A DNA stretch of 64,000 nucleotides from Methylotenera oryzisoli (GCF_004661485.1 NZ_PQVH01000013.1:119659-183658); one strand, 5' to 3'. Shown: positions 31,938 to 41,011, numbered from the stretch's first letter. The notes: a model not told the origin generated them from the sequence alone. Translations and numbers: made by a program.

Positions 31938-32251
31938 TAAGGTTTACCCTCACCTTGCACAGTTGCAGGTTGATTGAATGCTGGCTGTGCCACCAAACTC
32001 ACCACTTGAATTCTTTTTGCATCAGGCACTTGCATTTGCAATTGCTGCGTAGCAATTTGCTCAATACGCGAATGCATCGCCCAAGTACTCTGCTCCAACT
32101 GCAACTGACCATACTCTTGGTTGTACTGTTTTTCAGTTTGATTCAAGTGTTCTAACTCTATGTACAATTTACGGGCTTGGTGCTGCGCATTGACCAGACC
32201 CAATGACGAAAAAATTAAGGCAAAAAACAAAATCACATTCAGGCGCGTCAT
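31937..32251 (-). CDS. ftsL: cell division protein FtsL
   Basis: Bitopic protein of 104 residues: short cytoplasmic end, one membrane helix (about 5-23), then a periplasmic coiled coil (about 28-60, [20 protein letters not shown]). With FtsB and FtsQ it activates FtsWI. Sequence conservation is low in this family, so position between rsmH and ftsI is strong support. It overlaps both neighbours by four to five bases. Confidence 0.92.
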   Translation of the reverse strand: MTRLNVILFFALIFSSLGLVNAQHQARKLYIELEHLNQTEKQYNQEYGQLQLEQSTWAMHSRIEQIATQQLQMQVPDAKRIQVVSLVAQPAFNQPATVQGEGKP

Positions 32252-33330
32252 ACCACTGACGTCCTTTCCGCCACGCGCAATACCGCACTGCGTGAACGTG
32301 GATTCAATCGCACCTCTTCATCGCTAGGCTTAACCGCCTTGCCCACACTTTTCAATCTGGGCTGAGGCAAATCAGCCGCACGCACCGGGAAGTTTGCCGG
32401 CAGGTCATCGCGATCCTCCTGACCGCGAATAAACTGCTTCACCATGCGGTCTTCAAGCGAATGAAAACTAATGATTGCAAGCCTGCCATGTGGCGCGAGC
32501 AACTGCAGGCATTGCGGCATGGTTACCGATAGTTCCTCAAGCTCCTGATTGACGAAAATCCGTAAAGCTTGAAATGTGCGCGTTGCAGGGTTCTGCCCTG
32601 GCTCGAAGCGCGTGACTGCACCTGCCACGACCTGGGCAAGCTGCCCAGTAGTGGTGATGGCACGCCCGTCATTGCGCTCCGCAATAATCGCCCTTGCAAT
32701 CGACTTAGCAAACCGTTCTTCACCATAATTTTTTATAACCTCCGCTAATTGCTGCTCTGTTGTACGGCTAAGAAAGTCTGCCGCTGTTTCCCCACTACTT
32801 TGATCCATGCGCATATCAAGCGGCGCATCGTATCTAAAACTAAAACCACGACCTGCTTCATCAATTTGTGGCGATGAGATACCTAAATCCAACAAAATCC
32901 CATCCACATGATGCACACCAAGCTCAGCCAGACGCGCCTGCATTGCCGCAAAATGACTATGCACCAACGTAAAACGCGGATCATCAATCGCTTTACCAGA
33001 CTCGATAGCAGCCAAATCACGATCAAATGCAATCAATCGGCCCGCCTCACCTAACTGCGCTAAAATTTTTCTGGAATGACCACCGCGACCAAACGTACCA
33101 TCCACATAGATACCATTTGGCTTAATGTCTAAAGCATGCACAGCTTCATTCAACAGCACAGTAATGTGCGCGTTAACGGCAGAAGCTTCATCTACCATGC
33201 TTTGATCTTGATTTGAATTTGAGACTGACACTTCTTGTGGGTACTTTTCTAACTTATCAGCGTTTTTTAGAGACGCTTTTTTTGAAGACAATGATGCTTT
33301 GGTGGGCGCGCTGTTCACGCCCTTAATCAC
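32248..33330 (-). CDS. rsmH: 16S rRNA (cytosine(1402)-N4)-methyltransferase
   Basis: SAM-dependent rRNA methyltransferase acting on C1402 in the decoding centre. The conserved protein begins near residue 54 with [34 protein letters not shown] is the SAM loop, and [20 protein letters not shown] and [12 protein letters not shown] follow. The GTG at 33330 gives 360 residues with a roughly 50-residue Ser/Lys-rich extension. This start is supported by AGAGGGA eight bases upstream and a GTGA overlap with mraZ. An ATG at 33198 would give the usual length but has no clear ribosome binding site. Confidence 0.93.
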   Translation of the reverse strand: MIKGVNSAPTKASLSSKKASLKNADKLEKYPQEVSVSNSNQDQSMVDEASAVNAHITVLLNEAVHALDIKPNGIYVDGTFGRGGHSRKILAQLGEAGRLIAFDRDLAAIESGKAIDDPRFTLVHSHFAAMQARLAELGVHHVDGILLDLGISSPQIDEAGRGFSFRYDAPLDMRMDQSSGETAADFLSRTTEQQLAEVIKNYGEERFAKSIARAIIAERNDGRAITTTGQLAQVVAGAVTRFEPGQNPATRTFQALRIFVNQELEELSVTMPQCLQLLAPHGRLAIISFHSLEDRMVKQFIRGQEDRDDLPANFPVRAADLPQPRLKSVGKAVKPSDEEVRLNPRSRSAVLRVAERTSVV

Positions 33331-33773
33331 AGCGAAAATCCCTCTAATTCTGCGGGCATTGCAAAACCATCATCTTGCATTACTTGCTCTAACTGGGCAC
33401 GCCATGCAGCGATGCTCCATAATTCAAAATGGCTACCCTGGCCAACCAACATTACTTCTTTATCCAGCCCGGCAAAGTCACGCAACACTGGCGACACCAG
33501 TAAACGGCCTGCACTATCCATGCTAATGTCTTCAGCAAAACCAACCAGTAAGCGCTGCAAAGCACTAGACTGCTTATCAAATGACGACAAAGCCATCATT
33601 TTCGCTTGAATCGGCTCCCAAGCTGGCTGCGGATAAAGCAACAGACAACGATGAGGGTGCGCAGTCAACACCAAGTTACCGGCGCACTCAAGCTGCAACG
33701 CTTCCCTGTGCTTTGTGGGCACAGCGAGCCTGCTCTTGGCATCCAAACTTAGTGATGTAGCACCGCGAAACAT
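33327..33773 (-). CDS. mraZ: transcriptional regulator MraZ
   Basis: First gene of the dcw cluster, 148 residues. It is an AbrB-like DNA-binding protein that forms a ring and represses its own operon in E. coli. Two MraZ repeats are visible: [19 protein letters not shown] at the start, and [20 protein letters not shown] near residue 85. Its probable binding sites lie about 180 bases upstream. Confidence 0.95.
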   Translation of the reverse strand: MFRGATSLSLDAKSRLAVPTKHREALQLECAGNLVLTAHPHRCLLLYPQPAWEPIQAKMMALSSFDKQSSALQRLLVGFAEDISMDSAGRLLVSPVLRDFAGLDKEVMLVGQGSHFELWSIAAWRAQLEQVMQDDGFAMPAELEGFSL

Positions 33774-33949
33774 ACGTCTGTTATTTTCCTTAAAGTCCGA
33801 TTAAGCCTAAACAAACAATTTCAATATAAAAAATGGGGAACTGCCAAACATCATCACAAGACACCAATCAAATAACCCTTAGTAGTTATCTAACGAGCCA
33901 ATCTTTACACCACCACACCTGCACTTCACTTACACAAGAATGAGCAATT

Positions 33950-33974
33950 CCCCACAAAAACCCACTTTTCCCCA
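33950..33974 (-). promoter_or_regulatory. MraZ box: three TGGGN repeats at 10-base spacing
   Basis: On the minus strand TGGGG, TGGGT and TGGGG occur at 33974-33970, 33964-33960 and 33954-33950, each separated by exactly five bases. This is the known MraZ operator pattern of TGGGN direct repeats with 5-6 base spacers. It lies about 180 bases before mraZ, so either the leader is long or the promoter is near the box; I could not pick a convincing -35/-10 pair. Confidence 0.8.
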
Positions 33975-34375
33975 CTAAGATGCACTATAGATAAAAAAAT
34001 TACCGAATGCAAGCGCTTTTTTGCTATTTTTTCTTTACAGGTCAAGGACTTAGCGCATTTTTATGATAAAAATAAAATCGTTATAAATTAAGCACATACA
34101 AAATTGTGTGAATGTAGATTGTTAGGATAAGTGCGAAAGCGTTTGAATTGTAATTAAGCCGTCACAAAGACTATTTTCTACTCGTCAATTAGCCAGATTT
34201 TTCACATACAAGGCGACAAACCAAGCCCATGCTTGTTTGAGCAAATAAATGACGGTAAAAATCGACATCACGGCGCACGACATTCCATCGCTAAGCGAGC
34301 ATTTTTAACATTGAAATAATAAAAATTGGGATAAAAAAACATGATGCAAGACAGGTGCGCAATGCACTGAGGGAT
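33975..34375. other. AT-rich intergenic stretch without a recognisable gene
   Basis: This 400-base stretch between the MraZ box and the rnpB terminator is AT-rich. I see no open frame with family resemblance and no strong hairpin. It presumably carries the dcw promoter on the minus strand. Confidence 0.5.
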
Positions 34376-34393
34376 AAAAAACTAAAGATTTAG
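34376..34393 (-). terminator. possible rnpB terminator
   Basis: On the minus strand the palindrome CTAAATCTTTAG (34393-34382) is followed directly by six T. The stem is only five pairs and A/T-rich, so efficiency is doubtful. It lies nine bases after the RNase P RNA 3' end. Confidence 0.4.
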
Positions 34394-34401
34394 ATTAAAT
34401 T

Positions 34402-34771
34402 GAAGCTGGCCGATAAGCCGGGTTCTGTTTGCGTTTTGCAACGCATGACAGTCATTCATCTAGGCGCACAATTACTTGTGCGCTCAAGCAACCTACCCGC
34501 TGGCAGCGCGAGCCACGCCAATACCAGCCTATTTGGTCTTGCTGCGAATGGAGGTTACCGCGTTTCACCGTAACTTAATACGCTCGTCTCTGTGGCCCTA
34601 TTCCTCGCCTTATACCTTGCGGCTTTCAGCGGACGGCCGTTAACCGTCATCCCGCTCTATGCAGCCCGGACTTTCCTCCCTCCACCAAGAGAACCCACAA
34701 GGAGCTCTCCCGCTTAACTAAACCAGTAAACTGGTAAGTTAAATGTGAACGGCGACTGTCTAGCCAGCTTC
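34402..34771 (-). ncRNA. rnpB: RNase P RNA (bacterial class A)
   Basis: Catalytic RNA that trims tRNA 5' leaders. On the minus strand it begins GAAGCTGGCTAGACAGTCGC (P1/P2), has the conserved core AGGGAGGAAAGTCCGGGCT and the ACAGA...GGCTTATCGGCC 3' part, and ends GGCCAGCTTC, which pairs with the 5' end to form P1. Length is about 370 bases, as expected for type A. It stands alone between mraZ and the flagellum-like genes. Confidence 0.96.
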
Positions 34772-34777
34772 AAGCGT

Positions 34778-34783
34778 ATTTTA
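34778..34783 (-). promoter_or_regulatory. -10 element of rnpB
   Basis: TAAAAT on the minus strand ends seven bases before the mature RNase P RNA 5' end, matching the position of a -10 box for a transcript that starts at the mature end. No good -35 is visible. The stretch 34784-35014 shows no other feature. Confidence 0.45.
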
Positions 34784-35014
34784 ACATGCACGAAGCCAAC
34801 CTAGCCGAGTTTATTAGCCAATGGTTCAGCATGCAGAAAGCCTGGGCAACATTAAGCGTTAATTGATGTAAATCAGAATGGAGGTTTTGGAGCACGAAAT
34901 ACACACACCTTCTTGCAACTAAACTAGCTGGACGTTTGGAACTCGGCCTATCTAAAGCGCAAGGCGTGAAAGAAACACAAAAGAACAGACTGAATAAGCA
35001 GACGAATTCCCTAA

Positions 35015-35209
35015 CTACGCGAAGGTATCAATCGCATTACCGAGATTAGGCGGATTGTTAGGTAAAGACTGCGTAGCGGCCTGAATAAGCTGCAACGAGT
35101 TTTGAGCACTGATGTCGACCGCTTTTTTAAATACCGCCAACTGCACATCGCTGGCAGTTTTGTATTGCGCCAGATTAGCTGCCGCCGCCGCTATTCCTGA
35201 AACATCCAT
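35015..35209 (-). CDS. YjfB-family putative motility protein
   Basis: Sixty-four residues starting MDVSGIAAAAANLAQYKTAS and ending in an Asn/Pro-rich tail. It matches the small YjfB family, annotated as putative motility proteins because members sit near flagellar genes; the molecular role is unknown. It lies 29 bases after the flagellar rod-like gene and is probably co-transcribed with it. No other flagellar gene is in the window. Confidence 0.6.
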   Translation of the reverse strand: MDVSGIAAAAANLAQYKTASDVQLAVFKKAVDISAQNSLQLIQAATQSLPNNPPNLGNAIDTFA

Positions 35210-35238
35210 ATCAAACTCCTAACCACAAATACATTAAG

Positions 35239-35538
35239 CTATGCATTAATGTCGATGATAGTACCCATCAACATATCATTATTGGATTTAAATACCGACA
35301 GATTAGTCATGTAAGTATTTCTGGCCTTAAGCTGCTCAACCATATCAGCCTCTAAATTACTGCCGGCCTGTGCCGCGTTTTTAATATCCGCCACTTTCGT
35401 ACCACCTTGTGGCAAATCAGCCTGCACAACTTCTTTTCTTGTAAAGTTATCAGTACTTAGATTGGCAATATTATTCGCTGCCACATCTAATCGAGCTTGC
35501 GCAGCATTCATACCAGATAAAGAAGTGTTCACATTCAT
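35239..35538 (-). CDS. minimal flagellar rod/hook-like protein
   Basis: Ninety-nine residues that join the two conserved ends of flagellar axial proteins with almost no central domain. The N-terminal part SGMNAAQARLDVAANNIANL resembles the flg_bb_rod motif. The C-terminal part RNTYMTNLSVFKSNNDMLMG resembles the rod C-terminal motif. Normal FlgB and FlgC are about 130-140 residues. It could be a reduced FlgC/FlgB-like axial protein or a protein with a separate role. Paired with the YjfB-like gene. Confidence 0.65.
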   Translation of the reverse strand: MNVNTSLSGMNAAQARLDVAANNIANLSTDNFTRKEVVQADLPQGGTKVADIKNAAQAGSNLEADMVEQLKARNTYMTNLSVFKSNNDMLMGTIIDINA

Positions 35539-35648
35539 AATTTTAATTTAATTCAATAGATTAGGCTCACACTACCAAGTAGCGCAAACACTGTCAACCC
35601 ATATAATTCTTGCATATATTTAAGTGGATTAATGATATAAACACACCT

Positions 35649-35876
35649 ATGACAAACACTCAACATAACAACCCATTACATGGTGTGACTTTAGAAGCTA
35701 TTGTGACCTATTTGGTAGATTATTACGGCTGGGAAACACTCGCCGATAAAATTCCTGTCAATTGTTTTAGCAACGATCCCAGCATTAAATCCAGTTTAAA
35801 ATTTTTACGCAAAACACAATGGGCACGTGAAAAAGTAGAAAACCTCTATTTAGCCACCATCCCAAAGCACAGCTAA
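35649..35876 (+). CDS. VF530 (DUF2132) family DNA-binding protein
   Basis: Seventy-five residues from the ATG at 35649. [24 protein letters not shown]-like [20 protein letters not shown] and [10 protein letters not shown] match the VF530 family, whose Vibrio member binds DNA in structural work. Cellular role unknown. A TTG 13 codons upstream is possible, but family members start close to NNPLHG. Neither start has a clear ribosome binding site. It converges tightly on rnk (3-base gap). Confidence 0.78.
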   Translation: MTNTQHNNPLHGVTLEAIVTYLVDYYGWETLADKIPVNCFSNDPSIKSSLKFLRKTQWAREKVENLYLATIPKHS

Positions 35877-35879
35877 GCC

Positions 35880-36254
35880 TTAATCTGGTTCAACTCCAAA
35901 ATAATTAGCCACGCTAACCACTTTCAGGCGCCTGGATTGCCCATGGGGGAATGGCCAATCAATCACCTGCCCCTCTTTCAACCCCAACAATGCAGAGCCC
36001 ACGGGTGAAAGCACTGAAATCTTACCGTATTTCAGGTCCGCCCCCTCAGGAAACACCAATTCCACTTCGCGGCTCAAACCGCTACTTTCATCCAAATAGA
36101 TAACGCGTGAGTTTATCCTGACCACATCTGCCGGCACCTGATCCGCTGGCACAACCATCGCCCTGCTCAATTCATCCCCCAGCAACTCATCATTGGCAAG
36201 CATAGAAAGCCGCGCATAGTCTTGATCTGAAAGTATTAATTTGTCAATTTCCAT
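35880..36254 (-). CDS. rnk: nucleoside diphosphate kinase regulator (GreA/GreB-like)
   Basis: Protein of 124 residues with an N-terminal coiled coil (LILSDQDYARLSMLANDELL) and a C-terminal FKBP-like GreA/GreB domain (VELVFPEGADLKYGKISVLS, PVGSALLGLKEGQVIDWPFP). Rnk binds RNA polymerase near the secondary channel but lacks the transcript-cleavage residues of GreA. The ATG at 36254 is chosen because GGGGAAG lies just before it; a GTG five codons earlier is less likely. Confidence 0.85.
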   Translation of the reverse strand: MEIDKLILSDQDYARLSMLANDELLGDELSRAMVVPADQVPADVVRINSRVIYLDESSGLSREVELVFPEGADLKYGKISVLSPVGSALLGLKEGQVIDWPFPHGQSRRLKVVSVANYFGVEPD

Positions 36255-36384
36255 TATCTTCCCCAACACATCGTAAAAATGCCGAACACAATGCTCGGCA
36301 CATCAACATATTAATGGGTACAAACAGATTAAATAAGACCATCAAATCGCACATAACTGTTTCCAATATGGCTACAATGAGCTT

Positions 36385-37296
36385 ATGTATGATTTAAATT
36401 TAATGATAATTTTTGCCCATGTGGTCAATGAGCAGGGCTTTTCAGCTGCGGCAAGAAAGCTTGGCGTGTCCAGATCTTCCGTCAGCAAGGCTGTTGCCAA
36501 ATTAGAACATAGCCTAGGCGCCAGCTTGCTCAACCGCAGCACACGACACCTAAGCCTAACCGAGGTTGGCGCATCTTTTTTTGATTACTGCACACGCATT
36601 AATGATGAGGCAGACCAAGCGCATAAGATGATTGAAAGCCTAAATGCACAACCACGTGGCGTGCTTAAGGTTGCCGCCTCTGTGGCATTTGGCACATTAC
36701 ATATTGCGCCAGCAGTAGGCGACTTCCTGCATCGCTACCCAGAGCTTGATATTGATATGACCATTACAGATCGCGTGGTCGATTTAGCTGAAGAAGGCTA
36801 TGACTTAGTGATATGCGCCACTAGAAATCCGCCCGAGGCGCTGGTTGCAAAAAAACTGGCCCCGATAAGACGCAGACTATGTGCAACACCTGATTACTTT
36901 AAACAGTTTGGCATTCCACAGTCGCCACAGGCATTGGCACAGCATAATTGCCTTGATTACATACACTCGGGGGACAGCGGGTTATGGCGCTTTGAAGTTG
37001 CTGGCAAAGAGATTTTGATTCCAGTTTCAGGGCGCTTACGCATCAATGACGACGAAGCGCTATCTCAGGTAGTATTAGGCGGGTTTGGACTTGCGCTACT
37101 CCCCACTTTTATTATTGGCAAAGATATACAAGCCAAGCGCTTGCAGTCAGTCTTGCCGGAATACATTCCTATTGACCAACACGTATACGCACTTTATCTG
37201 CCCAAACGCAATTTACCGCTAAAAACACGTGCTTTGATTGACTTCCTCAGTGAGCGCTTTGGCCCAGAACCCTATTGGGATAAAGAATCGCTCTAG
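36385..37296 (+). CDS. LysR-family transcriptional regulator
   Basis: Regulator of 303 residues. The winged helix-turn-helix lies at about 5-62 (GFSAAARKLGVSRSSVSKAV, LLNRSTRHLSLTEVG), followed by a LysR substrate-binding domain from about 90 (GVLKVAASVAFGTLHIAPAV). It resembles the CrgA/DmlR-like subgroup. No divergent partner gene is evident: rnk lies upstream on the other strand with 130 bases between, the usual place for a LysR target, but a functional link is unproven. Confidence 0.88.
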   Translation: MYDLNLMIIFAHVVNEQGFSAAARKLGVSRSSVSKAVAKLEHSLGASLLNRSTRHLSLTEVGASFFDYCTRINDEADQAHKMIESLNAQPRGVLKVAASVAFGTLHIAPAVGDFLHRYPELDIDMTITDRVVDLAEEGYDLVICATRNPPEALVAKKLAPIRRRLCATPDYFKQFGIPQSPQALAQHNCLDYIHSGDSGLWRFEVAGKEILIPVSGRLRINDDEALSQVVLGGFGLALLPTFIIGKDIQAKRLQSVLPEYIPIDQHVYALYLPKRNLPLKTRALIDFLSERFGPEPYWDKESL

Positions 37297-37297
37297 C

Positions 37298-37379
37298 GCG
37301 CTGCGGTGCCTTGCACAAATGGTAACGCTGACTGCAATTTGCGCCAGCTGGATAAACACTGGCGCAGCCTACGCAGCGC
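37298..37379. repeat. nested inverted repeats between convergent LysR and pyrC genes
   Basis: Outer arms GCGCTGCG (37298-37305) and CGCAGCGC (37372-37379); inner arms GCGCCAG (37341-37347) and CTGGCGC (37359-37365). The pairing would give a two-level hairpin in either strand's RNA. No long T-run follows, so it may be a structural or Rho-independent-like boundary between the two convergent genes. Confidence 0.45.
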
Positions 37380-37401
37380 AGTTTACTTCAAGCGTTAGTA
37401 A

Positions 37402-38445
37402 TTACAGCATTTTCCAACTGAGCATTTGTTCTGCACGTAGCGGCACTAGCACATCACCTTCATACGGTAAGCTACCTGGCACCTTCCAGCTTTCTTTCAC
37501 TAAAGTAATTTGCTCTGTATTGCGTGGCAATCCATAAAAATCAGCGCCATAAAAACTCGCAAAACCTTCCAGCTTATCTAAAGCATCTGCCAGCTCAAAT
37601 GCTTCGGCATAAAGCTCCATTGCTGTATGTGCTGTGTACATGCCAGCGCAACCACACGCAGCTTCTTTTGTATGCTTCGCATGTGGCGCACTATCCGTAC
37701 CCAGGAAGAACTTAGGACTGCCCGATGTTGCCGCTTTTACCAATGCTACACGGTGCTCCTCACGCTTTAGAATAGGCAAACAGTAGTGATGAGGCTGAAT
37801 GCCACCTTTAAACATATCATTACGATTCATCAGTAAATGATGCGCTGTCACCGTAGCGGCTACATTGCTTGGTGCCTGCGCTACAAAATCCGCAGCGTCT
37901 TGCGTGGTGATATGCTCAAACACCACCTTTAAACCTGGGAACTTCTTGAGCAAGGGAATCATATTGCGCTCAATAAACACGCGCTCACGATCAAACACAT
38001 CCACATCACTATCGGTCACTTCCGCGTGCGCCAGCAGCGGCATACCTAGCTTTTCCATGGTTTCCAGCGCTTTCACACAGTGCCCAAGATTAGTCACGCC
38101 CGAGTCGCTGTTAGTGGTAGCACCTGCAGGGTAAAGCTTTACCCCATGCACAATCCCACTTGCTTTAGCGTGCTCAATTTCTTCGGCGCTCGTGTTATCA
38201 GTCAGATACAAGGTCATCAACGGCTCAAAGCTTGCGCCTACCGGTAGCGCGTTTAGGATACGTTCACGGTATTCAATGGCCAATGCTGTTGTAGTCACTG
38301 GCGGGCGCAAGTTCGGCATCACAATCGCACGTGCAAACTGCCTTGCAGTGTCTGGCAGCACGGCTTTAAGTGCGCCGCCATCTCTTAAATGTAAGTGCCA
38401 GTCATCTGGACGTGTAATGGTAAGTGAGTGCATAGGCTTATTCAT
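37402..38445 (-). CDS. pyrC: dihydroorotase
   Basis: Zinc amidohydrolase of pyrimidine synthesis that closes carbamoyl aspartate to dihydroorotate; 347 residues. [13 protein letters not shown] holds the first metal His pair and substrate Arg. [17 protein letters not shown] contains the carboxylated Lys, and [25 protein letters not shown] and [20 protein letters not shown] supply the remaining His and Asp ligands. It is class II, like E. coli PyrC. The ATG at 38445 is preferred over a TTG two codons earlier. It follows rsmI after 33 bases. Confidence 0.95.
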   Translation of the reverse strand: MNKPMHSLTITRPDDWHLHLRDGGALKAVLPDTARQFARAIVMPNLRPPVTTTALAIEYRERILNALPVGASFEPLMTLYLTDNTSAEEIEHAKASGIVHGVKLYPAGATTNSDSGVTNLGHCVKALETMEKLGMPLLAHAEVTDSDVDVFDRERVFIERNMIPLLKKFPGLKVVFEHITTQDAADFVAQAPSNVAATVTAHHLLMNRNDMFKGGIQPHHYCLPILKREEHRVALVKAATSGSPKFFLGTDSAPHAKHTKEAACGCAGMYTAHTAMELYAEAFELADALDKLEGFASFYGADFYGLPRNTEQITLVKESWKVPGSLPYEGDVLVPLRAEQMLSWKML

Positions 38446-38478
38446 ATTCAATAACTCTGATTCAATAGTACGGATAGT

Positions 38479-39321
38479 TTATTCAGACTGCTGTTTTAAC
38501 TGTAGTGCAAAATCGTATAAAACATTCTTTTTTTCATGGGTAATTTCTGTGGCCAGTTTAACTGCCTGTTTGAGGGGCAAGTCAGCTAACAATAATTTCA
38601 ATACGCGCACCGTCTCTTCAGGCATTTCTTCTGCGTCTTTAATGGCAGCAGCCTCGATCAGCAGGACAAACTCTCCGCGTTGCTGATTGGTATCAGCCTC
38701 TAACCAAGCGACCGCATCTGAGAGTGCGCAGCTATAAATCGTTTCAAAAGTTTTAGTTAGCTCACGTGCAAAAGTAACACGCCGCTCGCGGCCTAACACT
38801 GCACACATATCGGCCACACTATCTACAATACGATGCGGCGCCTCATAAATAACCAGCGTCACAGTTTGCGTTCTCAGCGCTTCCAGCACCTTACGCCGCG
38901 CAGCGCCGCTTGCAGGTAAAAAGCCATGGAACAAAAAGCCATTTTGCACAATACCGCTAGCAGACAGCGCGGCAATGACCGCACTTACACCTGGCACCGG
39001 CACCACTCTCACCCCGGCTTTACGCACCAAATCCACCACCACAGCGCCAGGGTCACTGATACCAGGCGTGCCGGCATCTGTCACCAGCGCAATACTCTCG
39101 CCGGCACTCAGCTGCATCAGTAACTTTTCTGCGGACTGATGTTCGTTATGCTCGTGCACTGCAATCAGCTTTTTGCTAATACCAAAGTGACTTAACAAGC
39201 CAGATGTATGGCGCGTGTCTTCCGCTGCAATCGCATCAACTGCTTTAAGTGTATCCAACGCCCGCAAGGTAATATCTTGCAGATTTCCAATTGGCGTTGC
39301 GACAACATATAATATGCCCAT
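38479..39321 (-). CDS. rsmI: 16S rRNA (cytidine(1402)-2'-O)-methyltransferase
   Basis: SAM-dependent enzyme that 2'-O-methylates C1402, the same base that RsmH (also in this window) methylates at N4. The 280 residues begin MGILYVVATPIGNLQDITLR. SIALVTDAGTPGISDPG is the family signature and GFLFHGFLPASGAARRKVLE the catalytic-side motif. The ATG at 39321 fits the family; a TTG three codons earlier is possible. It is divergent from the lpoA-like gene with only 15 bases between the starts. Confidence 0.95.
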   Translation of the reverse strand: MGILYVVATPIGNLQDITLRALDTLKAVDAIAAEDTRHTSGLLSHFGISKKLIAVHEHNEHQSAEKLLMQLSAGESIALVTDAGTPGISDPGAVVVDLVRKAGVRVVPVPGVSAVIAALSASGIVQNGFLFHGFLPASGAARRKVLEALRTQTVTLVIYEAPHRIVDSVADMCAVLGRERRVTFARELTKTFETIYSCALSDAVAWLEADTNQQRGEFVLLIEAAAIKDAEEMPEETVRVLKLLLADLPLKQAVKLATEITHEKKNVLYDFALQLKQQSE

Positions 39322-39336
39322 AGGATACAAAATTTA

Positions 39337-40998
39337 ATGACCAATAATTTAATAAACATCATTTTAGCAACATGCCTGCTTTTTAGCAGTTTAAATTTAG
39401 CCGCAGAGCAAATCAGCCCATCCAGCAGCAGAGGTGAAACCCAGTTTTTAGCTGGGGAAGCTTGCCTTAAACAAGCCAATACTGCGTGCGCCATGGCTGC
39501 ACTGGCTAAAATACCCAGCAGCTCACCTTATGCCAAACTGCTCCAAGGTGAAATTGCCTATACCAACCAAGCACTAGACCAAGCATTGCAATTACTGCTA
39601 CCACTGCAAGCGGAAACGCAGTTCACCACGGCTGCAAAAATCAGCTTGCATCAATACCTGGCAAAAGCCTTTACCAAATTACAGGATGCAGAACAAACAC
39701 TGGTACATTTACTACAGGTTGATCTAACGCTGTCAGCCACAGCTAACAATAGCCAAAAAGATGCGATTAGTGCAAACCAGACACAAATATGGGATCTACT
39801 TAGCAAGCTAGATCAAACCGAACTTCTGGCGATGCGTGGCAATAACTCTGACGACAACTTCCAAGGCTGGGTTGATTTAGCCCTTGCGGCAAAAAATCAA
39901 GACTTAAGTAATAGCTTAAAAAGCTGGCAAATTAACTATCCAGACCACGCAGCAACAGCACTAGCGAATAATTTGCAGCAATCAAGTGCCAATCAAAATG
40001 CACCACAAGCACTCAAACTTCCATCAGCCGAGGCGATTGCGATTAGCTACGTCCCAACTTCTGATGCAGACAATCCAAAAGCCGAGGCGTTTAAAGCAGG
40101 TTTAACGACTGCTCTGGCACTTCACGGCCTGAATAATGCCATTCAAATTTATACAATCGACAATGGAGCTAACAACGATCAAGACAAAGATAACCATGTG
40201 ACGGATAATCAAGGGCAAAGCTTGCCTGACGACAATACAAAAATACCTGAAGCAGATACCCCATACGCCATTAGCTTAGACTTTACGAATGGCACAGCCA
40301 ATGCTGCCACATCCCAAACAAACAACCATCAAACGCTAACACTAGGCCTACATCTGGAAGAAGAAGCTGAACAAATTGTAAAGTTTGCAGTTAAGAACGC
40401 GATTAGCCATGTGGCGATTCTTACCACTGAGAGCTTCACTTCCGCCCAAATGTTAAAGTGCTTTAGCACGGCATGGCAGAAAGCGTTCAATCTAAGCGCA
40501 GAGCACAATAACTTCAACATCATCACTTTGCCGCAAAACATCGCAGCTAACGATCCAGGTTTGCTCGACATCCAAACAAAAATCAACGCCAAAGCGCATG
40601 ACATGGTCATACTGGCGCTACCCGCGGCTGACGCTCGCATCATAAAACCCTACCTGAATGCTGGCACTCCCACTTTGGCATTCTCAAATATACATGAGAC
40701 CGCCACTGACCCAGCATTAAACACCGTGCGCTTCGTAGAAATCCCTTTTCTACTACCATCCAACACACAGTTCACCGCATACCAAAGCGGCGCAGCCTCA
40801 CTGCCCACTAACGACTTACTACGATGGTATGCGCTAGGCGCAGATGCATTGCCTATTTTAATCGCCACACAACAAGCGAGCGAAAAGGAAGTGCTATTGA
40901 ACGGACTTTCTGGCAAATTCAGTATCAAGCGCAACAGCATCACGCGCCAGCTATCTATGGCAAGATTCAGTTACGAAGGCATCAACCAAGAACAGTAG
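39337..40998 (+). CDS. LpoA/LppC-like penicillin-binding protein activator
   Basis: Exported protein of 553 residues. The N-terminal half is TPR-like (about 30-225). The C-terminal half is a periplasmic-binding-protein fold (VAILTTESFTSAQMLKCFST, MVILALPAADARIIKPYLN). In E. coli LpoA activates PBP1A from the outer membrane. The signal peptide ends near LNLAAEQ. The only early Cys (residue 13) sits in ATC and is followed by more hydrophobic residues, so I do not see a proper lipobox. An acidic, Asn/Asp-rich insert lies near residues 270-310. The order rsmI-lpoA-yraN matches the E. coli locus. Confidence 0.8.
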   Translation: MTNNLINIILATCLLFSSLNLAAEQISPSSSRGETQFLAGEACLKQANTACAMAALAKIPSSSPYAKLLQGEIAYTNQALDQALQLLLPLQAETQFTTAAKISLHQYLAKAFTKLQDAEQTLVHLLQVDLTLSATANNSQKDAISANQTQIWDLLSKLDQTELLAMRGNNSDDNFQGWVDLALAAKNQDLSNSLKSWQINYPDHAATALANNLQQSSANQNAPQALKLPSAEAIAISYVPTSDADNPKAEAFKAGLTTALALHGLNNAIQIYTIDNGANNDQDKDNHVTDNQGQSLPDDNTKIPEADTPYAISLDFTNGTANAATSQTNNHQTLTLGLHLEEEAEQIVKFAVKNAISHVAILTTESFTSAQMLKCFSTAWQKAFNLSAEHNNFNIITLPQNIAANDPGLLDIQTKINAKAHDMVILALPAADARIIKPYLNAGTPTLAFSNIHETATDPALNTVRFVEIPFLLPSNTQFTAYQSGAASLPTNDLLRWYALGADALPILIATQQASEKEVLLNGLSGKFSIKRNSITRQLSMARFSYEGINQEQ

Positions 40999-41011
40999 CA
41001 TAATCAAGCAC

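Noticed and set aside
34784..35014. Possible remnant gene between rnpB and the YjfB-like gene
   Set aside because: No frame with recognisable protein similarity, no repeat ends and no consistent codon pattern; treated as plain intergenic sequence.
35610..35648. TTG start extending the VF530 protein by 13 residues
   Set aside because: Family members begin close to the NNPLHG motif and no ribosome binding site favours the TTG.
39192..39494. 100-residue minus-strand frame across the rsmI start
   Set aside because: It overlaps the two well-supported genes rsmI and lpoA-like, and its translation has no family resemblance.
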